From: JBFHES01 sp041584015
GTDB taxonomy: Bacteria; Bacteroidota; Bacteroidia; Bacteroidales; M50B96
Reading direction: 5' to 3'
NCBI GenBank assembly: GCA_041584015.1
Contig: JBFHES010000245.1
Location: forward strand, 1-6,901
DNA length: 6,901 nucleotides
Shown: positions 6,757 to 6,901 of the stretch, in pieces
How the letters are laid out: each line of letters begins with the position of its first letter
How positions within the stretch are numbered: position 1 is the stretch's first letter
Position numbers and translations under genes: made by a program
The notes under the pieces: model-generated
Told to the model about the DNA's origin: nothing
What the model saw: the letters and a program-made list of their open reading frames with translations, nothing else
Database searches by the model: none

Positions 6757-6758
6757 AA

Positions 6759-6901
6759 TTAAAAAATAAAAGTTAATGAAGCATTTAGTTGTTGCATGTA
6801 AGCGTTGTCAATATCGGTTAAACCAATAATGTCGCCGTATTGCAATTTGGCATAAACATGATCTTTAATATTCGCTCTAATCTGAATGGATGCAAATTCA
6901 C
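6759..6901 (-). CDS. C-terminal end of a probable outer-membrane beta-barrel protein (N-terminus beyond window)
   Basis: The last 46 codons of a gene that enters from the right edge, read from the partial codon at 6901-6900 to TAA at 6761-6759. The translation shows alternating hydrophobic/polar strands, EFASIQIRANIKDHVYAKLQYG and NASLTFIF, with a terminal Phe, as expected for the last strands of an outer-membrane beta-barrel. This is too short to name the family; a surface antigen, patatin-type or porin-like barrel are all possible. It ends 2 bases before the kdsA start with no room for a promoter, so it is the upstream partner in a kdsA operon, consistent with a shared envelope role. Confidence 0.65.
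   Translation of the reverse strand, partial: EFASIQIRANIKDHVYAKLQYGDIIGLTDIDNAYMQQLNASLTFIF

Overview
The window looks like an AT-rich chromosomal segment from a member of the Bacteroidota, probably a marine or anaerobic lineage of the Marinilabiliales/Marinifilaceae kind; the genus is not determinable from this sequence alone. The evidence is the set of Bacteroidota-style lipoproteins, a surface protein combining an NILDND-type Ig-like repeat with an LruC domain, start codons without clear Shine-Dalgarno sequences, exact matches to the Bacteroidota -7 promoter element TAnnTTTG, and a KdsA of the Cys-containing metal-dependent class.

Layout. Positions 1-1668 hold a minus-strand pair: a small lipoprotein (1297-1668) followed after 29 bases by a large exported surface protein that runs off the left edge (1-1267). 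A 430-base divergent intergenic region (1669-2098) carries one exact TAnnTTTG promoter element facing each way and, between them, a perfect 16-bp palindrome with an additional half-site. A lipoprotein type I pullulanase (2099-4087, plus strand) follows and ends in a strong intrinsic terminator. Converging on that terminator is elbB (4170-4829, minus), a DJ-1/PfpI-family enzyme. Upstream of it are a DUF5011-like Ig-fold lipoprotein (4999-5784, minus) with its own terminator, then kdsA (5926-6756, minus). The right edge holds the last 46 codons of a probable outer-membrane beta-barrel gene (6759-6901, minus) that ends only 2 bases before kdsA.

How it fits together. Most of the content concerns the cell envelope: Kdo synthesis for lipopolysaccharide (kdsA), a probable outer-membrane protein transcribed with it, three lipoproteins, and a multidomain exported protein. 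The pullulanase stands alone, with no SusC/SusD partner or regulator in view, so it looks like a housekeeping alpha-glucan (glycogen/starch) debranching enzyme, not part of a visible polysaccharide utilisation locus. No mobile elements, CRISPR arrays, tRNA or rRNA genes were seen. No new defence or metabolic system is evident. The least explained items are the small lipoprotein/LruC pair and the palindromic site in the divergent promoter region.
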